Shown here: positions 10,834 to 19,573 of the stretch, one piece after another
Layout of the letters: every line of letters begins with the position of its first letter
Position numbering within the stretch: position 1 is the stretch's first letter
Source: JBOHUX01 sp050734915
GTDB taxonomy: Bacteria > Chloroflexota > Dormibacteria > Dormibacterales > Dormibacteraceae
Length of the DNA stretch: 24,036 nt
Assembly (NCBI GenBank): GCA_050734915.1
Contig: JBOHUX010000013.1
Location: 1-24,036, forward strand
Direction: 5' to 3'
Notes under the pieces: model-generated
Database searches by the model: none
Told to the model about the DNA's origin: nothing
Seen by the model: only the letters and a program-made list of their open reading frames with translations
Program-made: the position numbers and the translations under genes

Positions 10834-10861
10834 AGTCTAGTCATCTAGATGTGGGATTCAA
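10834..10861 (-). promoter_or_regulatory. Leaderless promoter (TTGAAT-N16-TAGACT) of the Cys-rich gene
   Basis: On the minus strand, TTGAAT (10861-10856) and TAGACT (10839-10834) are separated by 16 bases, and the GTG start follows the -10 after six bases. A 10-bp perfect palindrome, CATCTAGATG, fills 10842-10851 in the spacer and could be a regulator site. Confidence 0.6.
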
Positions 10862-10872
10862 GGCATGGCGCA

Positions 10873-12411
10873 TCAGTGCCGGAAGTGCCGGCGGCCGGTC
10901 ATCACCATCGCGATCGCGGCCGCGTCGGCGGCCGCCACCACCTCCTCGTCGCGGACCGAGCCGCCGGGCTGGATCACGGCCGTGACCCCCGCCCTGATCC
11001 CTTCTTCGACGGCGTCCGGGAAGGGGAAGAACGCATCCGAGGCGAGCACCGCGCCCTGGGCCCGGCCGGCCGCCCGGCGGGCCGCGATCTGGACCGCCTC
11101 CACCCGGCTCATCTGGCCCGCCCCGACGCCCACCGCGGCCAGGTCCCGGGCGATCACGATCGCATTCGACTTGACGTGCTTGACGGCCAGCCACGCGAAC
11201 TCCATCTCCTCCCACTCCCGGTCGGTGGGCTGGCGCGCGCTCGCCACCTTGCACCCCCCGCGGTCGAACCCGGCCCGGTCCCAGGTCTGAACGAGCAACC
11301 CCCCCGGCAGGGAGCGGACGTCCAGGTCCAGCAGCGTGACCCCGGGCGGGCCCGCCTCGAGCAGCCGGAGCCTGGCCTTGTTGGACAGCAGGTCCCGCGC
11401 CTCCGGCTCCACCGCCGGCGCGATGATCACCTCCAGAAAGATGCCCACCATCTCCTGCGCGGTGGCCAGGTCGAGGGGCCGGTTGAGCGCGACCACCCCC
11501 CCGAAGGCGGAGGCGCTGTCGCAGGCGTAGGCCTTCCGGTAGGCCTCGAGCGGGGAGCCGGCCACCGCCAGGCCGCAGGGGTTCATGTGCTTGATGATCG
11601 CGGCTGCGGGCCGCGAGTACTCGTTGACCAGGTCCAGGGCCGCGGACGAGTCCTGGACGTTGTTGAAGCTCAGCTCGGCACCCTGCAGCTGCTGGGCTCC
11701 CCCGAGCGCGCCGGGAGCAGGCCCCAGGCGGTAGAAGGCGGCTCGCTGGTGGGGATTCTCGCCGTAGCGGAGGCTCTGCGCCAGCTGGCCAGACAGCGAG
11801 ATCTCGGACGGGAAGGCGCCCCCGTCCGGGTCGGCCTGGGCCCGCAGCCAGGCGGCGATCTGGCTGTCGTAGGCGGCGGTGTGGGCGAAGGCCTCGGCCG
11901 CCAGCTGCCGGCGGAGCGCCTCGGGGGCCTCCCCCCTGGCGAGGCCGGCCAGCACCTCCGTGTACCGCTCCGGCCGCACGACGACCACCACCGCGGCATG
12001 GTTCTTGGCCGCCGACCGCACCATCGCGGGCCCGCCGACGTCGATCTGCTCGACGACCTCGTCGTACTTGGCGCCGTCGCGCAGCGCGGTGGCCAGGAAG
12101 GGGTAGAGGTTGACGCAGAGCAGGTCGATGGGGGCCAGATGGTGCTCCTCCAGCGTACGCATGTGCTCGCGCAGGTCCCGCCGCGCCAGCAGCCCCCCGT
12201 GCACTCCCGGATGGAGGGTCTTGACGCGGCCGTCCAGGATCTCCGGAAAGCCCGTCAGGTCGCTGACCGGCCGGACCTCGATGGCGGCGTCGTCGAGCGC
12301 GGTCCGGGTGCCCCCGGTGGCGTAGAGCTCGAATCCGAGCCCGCTCAGGCCGCGGGCGAAGCCGGGCAGCCCGGACTTGTCACTGACGGACAGCAGCGCT
12401 CGTCGGGGCAT
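10873..12411 (-). CDS. purH: Bifunctional AICAR transformylase / IMP cyclohydrolase
   Basis: The 512-residue enzyme performs the last two steps to IMP: formylation of AICAR with 10-formyl-THF and ring closure. The N-terminal MGS-like cyclohydrolase domain reads RALLSVSDKSGL, YATGGTRTAL and VKTLHPGVHGGLLARR. The transformylase half has GENPHQRAAFY, FNNVQDSSAALDLV and the catalytic IIKHMNPCG with Lys274 and His275, and ends near the conserved DAFFPFPDAVEEG and IQPGGSVRDEEV. Length is normal for PurH. The ATG at 12411 lies inside the end of purN (32-base overlap) with GAGGA about six bases upstream. It is the last gene of the purine operon; no hairpin terminator follows. Confidence 0.96.
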   Translation of the reverse strand: MPRRALLSVSDKSGLPGFARGLSGLGFELYATGGTRTALDDAAIEVRPVSDLTGFPEILDGRVKTLHPGVHGGLLARRDLREHMRTLEEHHLAPIDLLCVNLYPFLATALRDGAKYDEVVEQIDVGGPAMVRSAAKNHAAVVVVVRPERYTEVLAGLARGEAPEALRRQLAAEAFAHTAAYDSQIAAWLRAQADPDGGAFPSEISLSGQLAQSLRYGENPHQRAAFYRLGPAPGALGGAQQLQGAELSFNNVQDSSAALDLVNEYSRPAAAIIKHMNPCGLAVAGSPLEAYRKAYACDSASAFGGVVALNRPLDLATAQEMVGIFLEVIIAPAVEPEARDLLSNKARLRLLEAGPPGVTLLDLDVRSLPGGLLVQTWDRAGFDRGGCKVASARQPTDREWEEMEFAWLAVKHVKSNAIVIARDLAAVGVGAGQMSRVEAVQIAARRAAGRAQGAVLASDAFFPFPDAVEEGIRAGVTAVIQPGGSVRDEEVVAAADAAAIAMVMTGRRHFRH

Positions 12412-12958
12412 GTCTTTCCTCGAGCATCCGGATGGCCTGGAGCACGATTCGATGCTCCTCCCGCTGGATGCGGGCGCGGAGGGTGGTGACGGTATCGTCG
12501 GGCATCACCGGCACCGCCGCCTGGACGATGATGGGCCCGGCGTCCACCTCGTCGGTGACCAGGTGGACCGTGCAGCCGGTGATCTTGACCCCGTGGGCGA
12601 GCGCCCGCTCGACGGCGTCCATGCCGCCCCCGAATGCGGGCAGCAGGGAGGGGTGGACGTTGATCACGCGGCCCGGGAAGGCGGCCACGAAGGCGGGGCT
12701 CAGGATCCGGTCGTAGCCCGCGTTGACGATCAGCTCGGCCCCCCGCGCGAGCAGCCAGTCCCGCATGGCGGCGTCGCGGTCGTCACGGGAGTCGAACTCC
12801 CTCTGGGAGAAGCCCCGCAGGGGGATGTCCCGTCCGCGGGCGAAAGCGGCGGCGAGGCAGCCGGGACGGTTGGTGGCCACCGCGACCACCGCGAATCCGC
12901 GCTCGACCAGGTTGCGGAGGTTGGACCCGGCGCCCGAGGCGAGCACGCCCAACCTCAC
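12380..12958 (-). CDS. purN: Phosphoribosylglycinamide formyltransferase (folate-dependent)
   Basis: The 192-residue enzyme transfers the formyl group from 10-formyl-THF to GAR, the third step of purine synthesis. It begins RLGVLASGAGSNLRNLVE. The catalytic residues are Asn100 and His102 in INVHPSLLPAF and Asp139 in DEVDAGPIIVQ, equivalent to Asn106, His108 and Asp144 of E. coli. Length fits the family. The GTG at 12958 is 22 bases after the purM stop and has only a weak GGGG-type ribosome binding site. Its 3' end overlaps purH by 32 bases, which suggests coupling of the two folate-using enzymes. Confidence 0.95.
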   Translation of the reverse strand: MRLGVLASGAGSNLRNLVERGFAVVAVATNRPGCLAAAFARGRDIPLRGFSQREFDSRDDRDAAMRDWLLARGAELIVNAGYDRILSPAFVAAFPGRVINVHPSLLPAFGGGMDAVERALAHGVKITGCTVHLVTDEVDAGPIIVQAAVPVMPDDTVTTLRARIQREEHRIVLQAIRMLEERHAPTSAAVRQ

Positions 12959-12980
12959 CGGCGCACCCCGTCCCTGCGCC

Positions 12981-13991
12981 TCAAGAGAGGAGCACCCGCT
13001 GGGGGCCGGCCTGCTCGACGACCTCCCCGATCGGGAACGCGTGCGCTCCGGTCAGCCTCTCCGCCCAGACCGGCGAGCAGACCAGCACCATCCCGATGCC
13101 CATGTTGAAGGTGCCGTACATCTCCTCCTCCGTGATCCCGCCCCGCGCGGCGATGAGGGCGAAGAGGGCCGGCACCGGCCGGCTCCGGTCCAGGCGGGCG
13201 GCCAGCCCCGCCGGGAGGCACCGGGGGACGTTCCCCAGCAGGCCGCCGCCGGTGATGTGGGCCGCCGACTTCCAGCCCGCCCGATTCGTCTCCAGCTCGG
13301 TCAGATAGGAGCGGTGGGGAGCCAGCAGCACGTCGCCAAGCGGCGCCCCCAGCTCCGGGAAGACGTGGTCAAGCGGCACCTCCTCGAAGACACGCCGGGC
13401 CAGCGAGTAGCCGTTGGTGTGGAGACCGCTGGAGGGGATGCCGAGCAGGACGTCGCCCGCCCGGACCGAGGACGGATCGGGCCGGCGGCCGGGCTCCACG
13501 AGGCCGACGATGAACCCCGCCAGGTCGTAGTCGCCGAGGGCGTACAGCCCCGGCATCTCGGCCGTCTCGCCGCCCAGGAGCGCGCAGCCCGCGCCCCGGC
13601 ACCCCTCTGCGAGCCCCTCGACGACGGCCGTGAAGACCTCCTCGTCGAGCCTCCCGCTGGCGAAGTAGTCGAGAAGGAACAGAGGCCGCGCACCGACGGT
13701 GGCGATGTCGTTGACACAGTGGTTGACGAGGTCCTGCCCGATCCCCCGGTGGCGCCCCGCCGCGATCGCGACCTTGATCTTGGTGCCCACCCCGTCCGCC
13801 GAGGCGGCCAGGTGACCGGTCTGGTTGGGCAGCTCGTAGAGGCCCGCGAAGGGGCCGATGCCGGTCGCGATCCGGGCGCCGTGGGTCGCCTCGACCATCT
13901 TGCGCACGCGGGCCAGCATCAGGTCGTAGGCCTCGATGTTGACCCCCGCGGCGGCGTAGGTGAGCCCCTCCTGCCGGGGCGGCGAGCTCAC
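12981..13991 (-). CDS. purM: Phosphoribosylformylglycinamidine cyclo-ligase (AIR synthetase)
   Basis: The 336-residue enzyme closes the imidazole ring to make AIR using ATP. LTYAAAGVNIEAYD at the N-terminus, AASADGVGTKIKVA, VNHCVNDIATVGARPLFLLDYFA, LLGGETAEMPGLY, DLAGFIVGLVE and HITGGGLLGNVPR follow the normal PurM order, and the length is typical. The frame is open far upstream, inside purF and beyond, but PurM homology begins only here. GTG at 13991 was therefore chosen; it overlaps the purF stop as GTGA. It is coupled to purF upstream and separated from purN by 22 bases. Confidence 0.95.
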   Translation of the reverse strand: MSSPPRQEGLTYAAAGVNIEAYDLMLARVRKMVEATHGARIATGIGPFAGLYELPNQTGHLAASADGVGTKIKVAIAAGRHRGIGQDLVNHCVNDIATVGARPLFLLDYFASGRLDEEVFTAVVEGLAEGCRGAGCALLGGETAEMPGLYALGDYDLAGFIVGLVEPGRRPDPSSVRAGDVLLGIPSSGLHTNGYSLARRVFEEVPLDHVFPELGAPLGDVLLAPHRSYLTELETNRAGWKSAAHITGGGLLGNVPRCLPAGLAARLDRSRPVPALFALIAARGGITEEEMYGTFNMGIGMVLVCSPVWAERLTGAHAFPIGEVVEQAGPQRVLLS

Positions 13992-15469
13992 GGCAGCGCG
14001 GGAACGGCGGCCGGCTGCTCGAGGGCCATCTTGTCCATCACCAGCTGCTGGGGCACCGGCACCGGATAGGACCCGTCGAAGCAGGCGCGGCAGAACTCCC
14101 CGATGGTACCCCGGCCGACCGCCCGCATCAGACCCGGGATCGTGAGATAGGCGAGGCTGTCGGCACCTATCGTGGCGCGCACCTGCTCGACCGACCGGCC
14201 GGCGGCGATCAGCTCCTTGGTGCTGCCGATGTCCACCCCCATGAAACACGGGAAGCGCATCGGCGGGCTGGAGACGCGCAGGTGGATCTCGCGGGCGCCG
14301 GCTCGCCGCAGGGCCTCGACGATCCGGCGCGAGGTGGTCCCCCGGACGATGGAGTCGTCCACGGCGATCACCCGCTTGCCCGCGATCGAGCGCCGGAGCG
14401 GGTTCAGCTTCAGAAGCACGCCCGCGTCTCGCAGTGACTGGTCGGGCTCGATGAACGTGCGGTTGATGTAGCGGCTCTTGATCAGGCCCTCCCGGTAGGG
14501 AATGCCCGACTCCTCCGCGTAGCCGATCGCCGCCGGGGTCCCCGAGTCGGGCAGCCCGATCACGATGTCGGCCTCGACGGGCGCCTCGCGGGCCAGCTCC
14601 CGGCCCATCCGGAGACGAGCCTCCTCCAGCTCGCAGTTCTTGAGTATCGAGTCGGGGCGCGCGAAGTAGATGAACTCGAAGACGCACATGGCGTGGCGGT
14701 TCGAGCCCTGGAAGATCTCGCTGTGAACGCCGTGCCCGTCCATGACCACCATCTCCCCCGGCTGGACCTCGCGCACGTAGGTGGCGTTGACGGTGTCGAG
14801 GGCGCAGGTCTCGGAGGCGAAGACCTGGGCCGGCTGCGCCATCCGGCGGCCGGCGCCGGCTCCCCCCCCGCGCCCGCCGGCGGGCCAGGCCGCCCCGGGC
14901 CCGGGGATGATGCCGATGCACAGAGGCCGGAACCCGTAGGGATCGCGAATCGCGATCACCAGGTCGGTTGTGATGATGCCGCAGGAGTAGGCGCCGATCA
15001 CGCGCGAGAACGTGCGCCTCACGACCTCCTCCCAGCTGTGCCCGTGGGTGCGCTCCAGGAGCCGGGCCATGACCTCCGTGTCGAGGGAGGTCTCGAACTC
15101 GACCCCGGCCTCCTCCATCTGCCTGCGGAGCGCGGCGGCGTTGAGGAGGTTGCCGTTGTGGGCGATCGCGGCCGGTCCCAGCACGGGGTGGCGGAAGGGG
15201 ATCGGGTGGGCGTTCTCGGCCCGGCTGGACCCGGTCGTCGAGTACCTCGTGTGCCCGAGCGCGACCCGGCCTCCGGTCATCCCCGCCAGGTCCGCGGGGG
15301 AGAAGACCTGTGGCACCAGGCCCATGGCACGGTGGATCCGCACGCTCTCGCCGTCGCCGACGGCGATCCCCGCCGACTCCTGGCCGCGGTGCTGGAGGGC
15401 GAAGAGGCCGAAGTAGGTGAGATTGGCGACGTCTACGTCGCGTGAGTGGATGCCGAAGATGCCGCACAT
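13988..15469 (-). CDS. purF: Amidophosphoribosyltransferase, [4Fe-4S] type
   Basis: PurF commits PRPP to purines by transferring glutamine nitrogen to it. The protein begins MCGIFGIHS, so removal of Met exposes the catalytic Cys nucleophile; FALQHRGQESAG, VALGHTRYSTTG and HNGNLLNA complete the amidotransferase domain. The phosphoribosyltransferase domain has VIAVDDSIVRGTTSRR. Cys262, Cys408, Cys460 and Cys463 match the four iron-sulfur ligands of the Bacillus enzyme. A Gly/Ala/Pro-rich insert of roughly 29 residues (about 186-214) interrupts the region between CIGIIPG and VFASETCALDT. ATG at 15469 is preferred; GTG at 15481 would add a four-residue propeptide. The gene starts 15 bases after the purL stop and overlaps purM as GTGA. 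Confidence 0.95.
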   Translation of the reverse strand: MCGIFGIHSRDVDVANLTYFGLFALQHRGQESAGIAVGDGESVRIHRAMGLVPQVFSPADLAGMTGGRVALGHTRYSTTGSSRAENAHPIPFRHPVLGPAAIAHNGNLLNAAALRRQMEEAGVEFETSLDTEVMARLLERTHGHSWEEVVRRTFSRVIGAYSCGIITTDLVIAIRDPYGFRPLCIGIIPGPGAAWPAGGRGGGAGAGRRMAQPAQVFASETCALDTVNATYVREVQPGEMVVMDGHGVHSEIFQGSNRHAMCVFEFIYFARPDSILKNCELEEARLRMGRELAREAPVEADIVIGLPDSGTPAAIGYAEESGIPYREGLIKSRYINRTFIEPDQSLRDAGVLLKLNPLRRSIAGKRVIAVDDSIVRGTTSRRIVEALRRAGAREIHLRVSSPPMRFPCFMGVDIGSTKELIAAGRSVEQVRATIGADSLAYLTIPGLMRAVGRGTIGEFCRACFDGSYPVPVPQQLVMDKMALEQPAAVPALP

Positions 15470-15484
15470 CAGGCGACGCACATG

Positions 15485-17689
15485 TCAGGCGACCCCGACC
15501 GGCGACAGCGCCGCGACGGCCAGCGCCGACTCGTGGGCCTCTCGAAGCTCGTCGAGGCCGACCCGCAGCTGGTCCTCGAACTCGATCGCGTCGCCGCCCG
15601 CCATCCCCAGCAGAGCCAGCTCGACGTGGTGCCGGCGGGCCAGCGTCTGCAGCTCGGGCATGGCCCGCGATCCGGCGGTGAGGATGAATCGACCCTGCGA
15701 CTCGCCGAAGAAGGCGGCTTCGAGGCGGATCTCCCGGTCCGGCTTGAGCTCGGGACAGCGGATCCCCAGGCCACCGGCGAGGCAGCACTCCGCCAAGCCG
15801 ACCAGGAGACCGCCCTCGGACAGGTCGTGAGCCGACTTGACGAGGGCGGCGGCGGCGGCGGCGAGGACGAACTCGTGGGCCGATCGCTCCGCCACCAGGT
15901 CGATGGCCGGCGGGGGGCCGGCGACCAGCCCGTGCACGAGCCTCATGTACTCGCTGCCGCCGAGATCGTTCCCGCTGGCGCCGGCGAGGAGCACGAAGTC
16001 CCCGGCCTCCTGGAGTCCGTGCGACAGACGCAGCGCGCAGTCGTCGAGGACCCCGACCATGCCGATCACGGGCGTCGGGTCGATGGCGCCCAGCTCGGAC
16101 TCGTTGTAGAGGCTCACGTTGCCGCTCACCACCGGCAGCCCCAGCGCCCGGCAGGCGGCGGCGATGCCGGCGACGACCTCCTCCAGCTGCCAATAGACCT
16201 CCGGGCGGTCCGGATTGCCGAGGTTGAGACAGTCGGTCACCGCCAGCGGCCGGGCGCCGACCGCGACCAGGTTGCGAGCCGCCTCGGCAACGGCGATCTG
16301 AGCCCCCGCGAAGGGGTCCAGGGCGCAGTACCGACCGCTGCCGTCGGCGGTCATGGCGAGACCCAGGCGGGTGCCCTTGACGCGGAGCAGGGCCGCGTCG
16401 CCCCCGGGCGCGACCAGGGTCGAGTCCCCGACCATGTGGTCGTAGCGGCGGAAGACCGGACGCCGGCTGCCGAGGTTGGGGCTGCCCAGAAGCCGGAGCA
16501 GCGTCGCGCCGAGGTCGGCCCCCGGGGCCGGTAGGGCACTGAGGTCGAGCGGCGCCGGCCTGGACGCCGCCCTCGCCTCGGGCTGCCGGGTGGGTGCGTC
16601 GGTGAGAAGCCGGACCGGCAGGCGGGCCACCCCGGCGCCGCCGTCCCACACCTCGAGGTGGGCGTCACCGGTGACCTCGCCGATCACCGCCGACTCCAGG
16701 TCCCAGCCGGCGAGCACGGCGTGGACCTCCTCCTCGCGCCCTTTCGCGACCACGATCAGCATCCGCTCCTGGGATTCGGAGAGCACCACCTCGTAGGGCG
16801 ACATCCCCGATTCCCGGCGGGGGACCTCGGCGACGTCGATGCGCGCGCCGGCCCCGGCCCGGGCGGCCGCCTCGGCGACCGCGGAGGCGAGGCCCGCCGC
16901 GCCCAGGTCCTGGATCCCGACCACCGCGTCCGACGCGGCCAGCTCCAGGCAGGCCTCGAGCAGGCACTTCTCCAGGAAGGGATTGCCGACCTGGACCGCG
17001 GGGCGCCGGCTCGGGCTCGACTCGTCGAGCTCCACCGAGGCGAAGGCGGCGCCGTGGATCCCGTCCCGTCCCGTCGCCGCTCCGACCAGGACCAGGCTGT
17101 TGCCCTCGCCCTGCGCCCTCGCCCGCCGGAGCCGGTCGGCGCGCACCAGCCCCACGCACATGGCGTTGACCAGCGGATTGCCCGCGTAGCATTCGTCGAA
17201 CCAGAGCTCGCCGCCGACGGTGGGGACGCCGATGCAGTTCCCGTACGCGCCGACACCGGCGACGACGCCCTCCAGATGGTGGCGGCTGGCGGGCAGGGGG
17301 CCGAAGCGGAGAGAGTCGAGCAGCGCCACCGGTCGGGCACCCATGGCGATCACGTCCCGGAGGATGCCGCCGACCCCGGTGGCGGCGCCCTGGAAGGGCT
17401 CGATCGCCGAGGGGTGGTTGTGGGACTCGATCTTGAAGACGACCGCCCAGCCCTCTCCGATCTCGACCGCCCCGGCGTTCTCGCCCGGGCCCTGAAGCAC
17501 GCCCGGTCCGCCGGACGGCAGCCGCCGCAGGAGGGAGGCGCTGGTCTTGTAGGAGCAGTGCTCGGACCAGAGCACGCCAAGCATGCCCAACTCGACCTCG
17601 TTGGGAGCCCGGCCCAGCCGGTCCGCGATCACCTGGTACTCGGCCTCGGTCAGCGCCACCTCCCGCAGCCGGGTCGCGTCCACCGTCAC
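15485..17689 (-). CDS. purL: FGAM synthase subunit PurL (small type)
   Basis: The 734-residue synthetase subunit converts FGAR to FGAM using ATP and ammonia delivered by PurQ. It is the short form that works with PurS and PurQ rather than the 1300-residue single-chain enzyme. Motifs include MLGVLWSEHCSYK with His44, FKIESHNHPSAIEPFQGAATGVGG, DVIAMGARPVALLDSLRFG, VGIQDLGAAGLASA, NLVAVGARPLAVTDCLNLGNP and SGNDLGGSEYM. The GTG at 17689 overlaps the purQ stop as GTGA; the frame is open further upstream, but that part lies over purQ. The gene ends 15 bases before purF. It sits in the core purS-purQ-purL block of the operon. Confidence 0.96.
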   Translation of the reverse strand: MTVDATRLREVALTEAEYQVIADRLGRAPNEVELGMLGVLWSEHCSYKTSASLLRRLPSGGPGVLQGPGENAGAVEIGEGWAVVFKIESHNHPSAIEPFQGAATGVGGILRDVIAMGARPVALLDSLRFGPLPASRHHLEGVVAGVGAYGNCIGVPTVGGELWFDECYAGNPLVNAMCVGLVRADRLRRARAQGEGNSLVLVGAATGRDGIHGAAFASVELDESSPSRRPAVQVGNPFLEKCLLEACLELAASDAVVGIQDLGAAGLASAVAEAAARAGAGARIDVAEVPRRESGMSPYEVVLSESQERMLIVVAKGREEEVHAVLAGWDLESAVIGEVTGDAHLEVWDGGAGVARLPVRLLTDAPTRQPEARAASRPAPLDLSALPAPGADLGATLLRLLGSPNLGSRRPVFRRYDHMVGDSTLVAPGGDAALLRVKGTRLGLAMTADGSGRYCALDPFAGAQIAVAEAARNLVAVGARPLAVTDCLNLGNPDRPEVYWQLEEVVAGIAAACRALGLPVVSGNVSLYNESELGAIDPTPVIGMVGVLDDCALRLSHGLQEAGDFVLLAGASGNDLGGSEYMRLVHGLVAGPPPAIDLVAERSAHEFVLAAAAAALVKSAHDLSEGGLLVGLAECCLAGGLGIRCPELKPDREIRLEAAFFGESQGRFILTAGSRAMPELQTLARRHHVELALLGMAGGDAIEFEDQLRVGLDELREAHESALAVAALSPVGVA

Positions 17690-18390
17690 GCCGTCAGCGC
17701 CCCGAGGCCGGACGCCATCACCGACCGGAAGAGGCGGAGACCGTCGGTCCCCCCCAGCTCCTCCTCCGCGCAGCGCTCCGGGTGGGGCATCATGCCGAGC
17801 ACGTTGCCGCGCTCGTTGACGAGGCCGGCGATGCCGTGCAGGGAGCCGTTCGGGTTGGCGCCGCCGACCACGTGTCCGGAGGCGTCGCAGTAGCGGAGGA
17901 CGACCTGGCCCCGCTGCTCGAGCCGGCTCAGGCTGGCCGGGTCGGCGAAGTAGCTGCCCTCTCCGTGGGAGATCGGGATCCGCAGGATGTCGCCGCGCCG
18001 GAGGCCGGACGAGAAGGGAACGTCGTCCCGTTCGACGACCAGGTTGGTCCACTCGCAGCGGAACTCGAGGCCGGAGTTGCGGAGGAGGGCACCGGGCAGC
18101 AGGCCGCTCTCGCAGAGGATCTGGAAGCCGTTGCAGATCCCCCACACGAGGCCGCCGGTCGCCGCGAACTCGAGCACGGCGTCCATGACCGGGGCGAAGC
18201 GCGCGATGGCGCCCGCGCGCAGATGATCCCCGTAGCTGAAGCCACCGGGCAGGATCACGCAGTCGCAGCCCTTGAGATCGCGGTCCTTGTGCCAGAGATA
18301 TCTGAGGTCCGCGCCCAGCACCTGATCCACCACCCACCCGCAATCGCGGTCCGACCAGGTCCCCGGGAAGACCACGACCCCGAACCTCAC
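17686..18390 (-). CDS. purQ: FGAM synthase glutaminase subunit PurQ
   Basis: The 234-residue class I glutamine amidotransferase supplies ammonia to PurL. It starts VRFGVVVFPGTWSDRDC, then VILPGGFSYGDHLRAGAIA. The triad is Cys86 in GICNGFQILCE and His203 with Glu205 in MMPHPERCAEE. Length is normal for stand-alone PurQ. GTG at 18390 overlaps the purS stop as GTGA, and its own stop overlaps the purL start the same way, so PurS, PurQ and PurL should be made in step. Confidence 0.96.
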   Translation of the reverse strand: MRFGVVVFPGTWSDRDCGWVVDQVLGADLRYLWHKDRDLKGCDCVILPGGFSYGDHLRAGAIARFAPVMDAVLEFAATGGLVWGICNGFQILCESGLLPGALLRNSGLEFRCEWTNLVVERDDVPFSSGLRRGDILRIPISHGEGSYFADPASLSRLEQRGQVVLRYCDASGHVVGGANPNGSLHGIAGLVNERGNVLGMMPHPERCAEEELGGTDGLRLFRSVMASGLGALTA

Positions 18391-18665
18391 GACTCTCCGT
18401 CGGAGATGGAGGGCGCGGCCGGCTCCACATCGAAGGTGAAATCCTCGATGACACCGTTGGCGAGAAGCTTCCGGCACATCTGGCCCACCCGCTCCCGCAT
18501 CACCTGCTCGGTCTCGCCCTCGATGGCGATCTCGATGTACTTCCCAACCCGGACCTCACGGACCTCCCCGAACCCGAGCGAGCGCAGGCCCTGCCTGACG
18601 GTCAGGCCCTGGGGGTCGCTGACGACCGGCTTCGGCGTCACGATCACGCGGGCGGTGCCGGTCAC
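18387..18665 (-). CDS. purS: FGAM synthase subunit PurS
   Basis: This small 92-residue subunit bridges PurQ and PurL in the three-part FGAM synthase. It reads TARVIVTPKPVVSDPQGLTV, then LGFGEVREVRVGKYIEI and a C-terminal MCRKLLANGVIEDF, all typical of PurS. GTG at 18665 overlaps the purC stop as GTGA; the longer open frame upstream lies over purC and was not used. The C-terminal tail of about 12 residues beyond the fold is slightly longer than usual. Confidence 0.95.
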   Translation of the reverse strand: MTGTARVIVTPKPVVSDPQGLTVRQGLRSLGFGEVREVRVGKYIEIAIEGETEQVMRERVGQMCRKLLANGVIEDFTFDVEPAAPSISDGES

Positions 18666-19573
18666 ACCCTCTCCTTGGTGAAGAGCGGCTGCGCGGTCAC
18701 CATCAGGTAGGCCTGCAGATACTTGTCGCGAGTCTGGGCGACGACGTCGTCGGGCAGCGCGGGCGGGTCGGACTCGCGGTCCCAACCCGAGCCGGTCAGC
18801 CAGTCGCGCACGAACTGCTTGTCGAAGGAGGCGGGGGTGGCGCCGGGACGGTGGAGGGCCGCGTCCCAGTAGCGCGAGCTGTCGGGCGTCAGGACCTCGT
18901 CGATCAGGATCACCTCGTCGCCGACGCGACCGAACTCGAACTTGGTGTCGGCGAGGATGAGGCCACGGGCGGCGACGGCCTCCGCCGCGTGGGCGAAGAG
19001 GGCCAGGCTGTCGGCGCGGAGGCGCTCGGCGAGCTCCCCGCCGATCTCATCCGCCATCGCCTCGAAGGTGATGTTCTCATCGTGGCCAGACGCCGCCTTG
19101 CGGGCGGGGCTGAAGATCGGCTCCGGCAGCCGCTGGCTCTCGACCAGCCCCTCCGGCAGCCGCACCCCCGCCACCGACCCCGACTCCCGATACTCCGTCC
19201 AGCCACTCCCCGCCAGGTGGCCGCGGACCACGCACTCGATGTCGATGCGGCTCGCCCGGCGCACGATCATCATCCGCCCCGCCAGCTCCTCGGGACGCTC
19301 CCGAAGCTCCGCGGGGAGATCGCTCAGGATCCCGGAGATGAGGTGGTTGCGCTGAAAGTCGTGGGTCTGGGAGAACCACCACACCGAGAGCTGGGTGAGC
19401 ACCTTCCCCTTGTCGGGGATGCCCGTCGGCAGAACGTGGTCGTAGGCGGAGATGCGGTCGGTCGCGACCATGAGCAGGCGGTCGGAATCCAGCACATAGG
19501 TGTCGCGAACCTTGCCCCGGCTGAAGAGCTCGAGCGGCAGCTCGGTCCGGACCAGCGCCGGGCCCGGGTTCAC
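18662..19573 (-). CDS. purC: SAICAR synthase
   Basis: The 303-residue enzyme ligates aspartate to CAIR with ATP. Motifs in order: FSRGKVRDTYVL near the N-terminus, ATDRISAYDHVLPTGIPDKG, VVRGHLAGSGWTEY, ARKAASGHDENITFE, LILADTKFEFG and LIDEVLTPDSSRYW. The length fits the longer bacterial and yeast-like group rather than the 240-residue E. coli type. GTG at 19573 overlaps the purB stop as GTGA. Being next to purB pairs the two enzymes that add aspartate and then release fumarate. Confidence 0.96.
   Translation of the reverse strand: MNPGPALVRTELPLELFSRGKVRDTYVLDSDRLLMVATDRISAYDHVLPTGIPDKGKVLTQLSVWWFSQTHDFQRNHLISGILSDLPAELRERPEELAGRMMIVRRASRIDIECVVRGHLAGSGWTEYRESGSVAGVRLPEGLVESQRLPEPIFSPARKAASGHDENITFEAMADEIGGELAERLRADSLALFAHAAEAVAARGLILADTKFEFGRVGDEVILIDEVLTPDSSRYWDAALHRPGATPASFDKQFVRDWLTGSGWDRESDPPALPDDVVAQTRDKYLQAYLMVTAQPLFTKERV

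Noticed and set aside
10828..10872. Rho-independent terminator after purH
   Set aside because: The gap holds a short palindrome CATCTAGATG and a promoter but no hairpin with a U-tract, so read-through into the Cys-rich gene is possible.
12981..16649. 1222-codon minus-strand frame containing purM
   Set aside because: Only the last 337 codons are PurM; the upstream part is an out-of-frame reading of purF and purL, a GC-bias effect.
17782..18681. Several long plus-strand open frames opposite the pur and pyr genes (this one and others such as 5239-6879 and 10849-12489)
   Set aside because: All lie antisense to well-identified enzymes and encode low-complexity Arg/Gly/Pro-rich translations typical of shadow frames at high GC.
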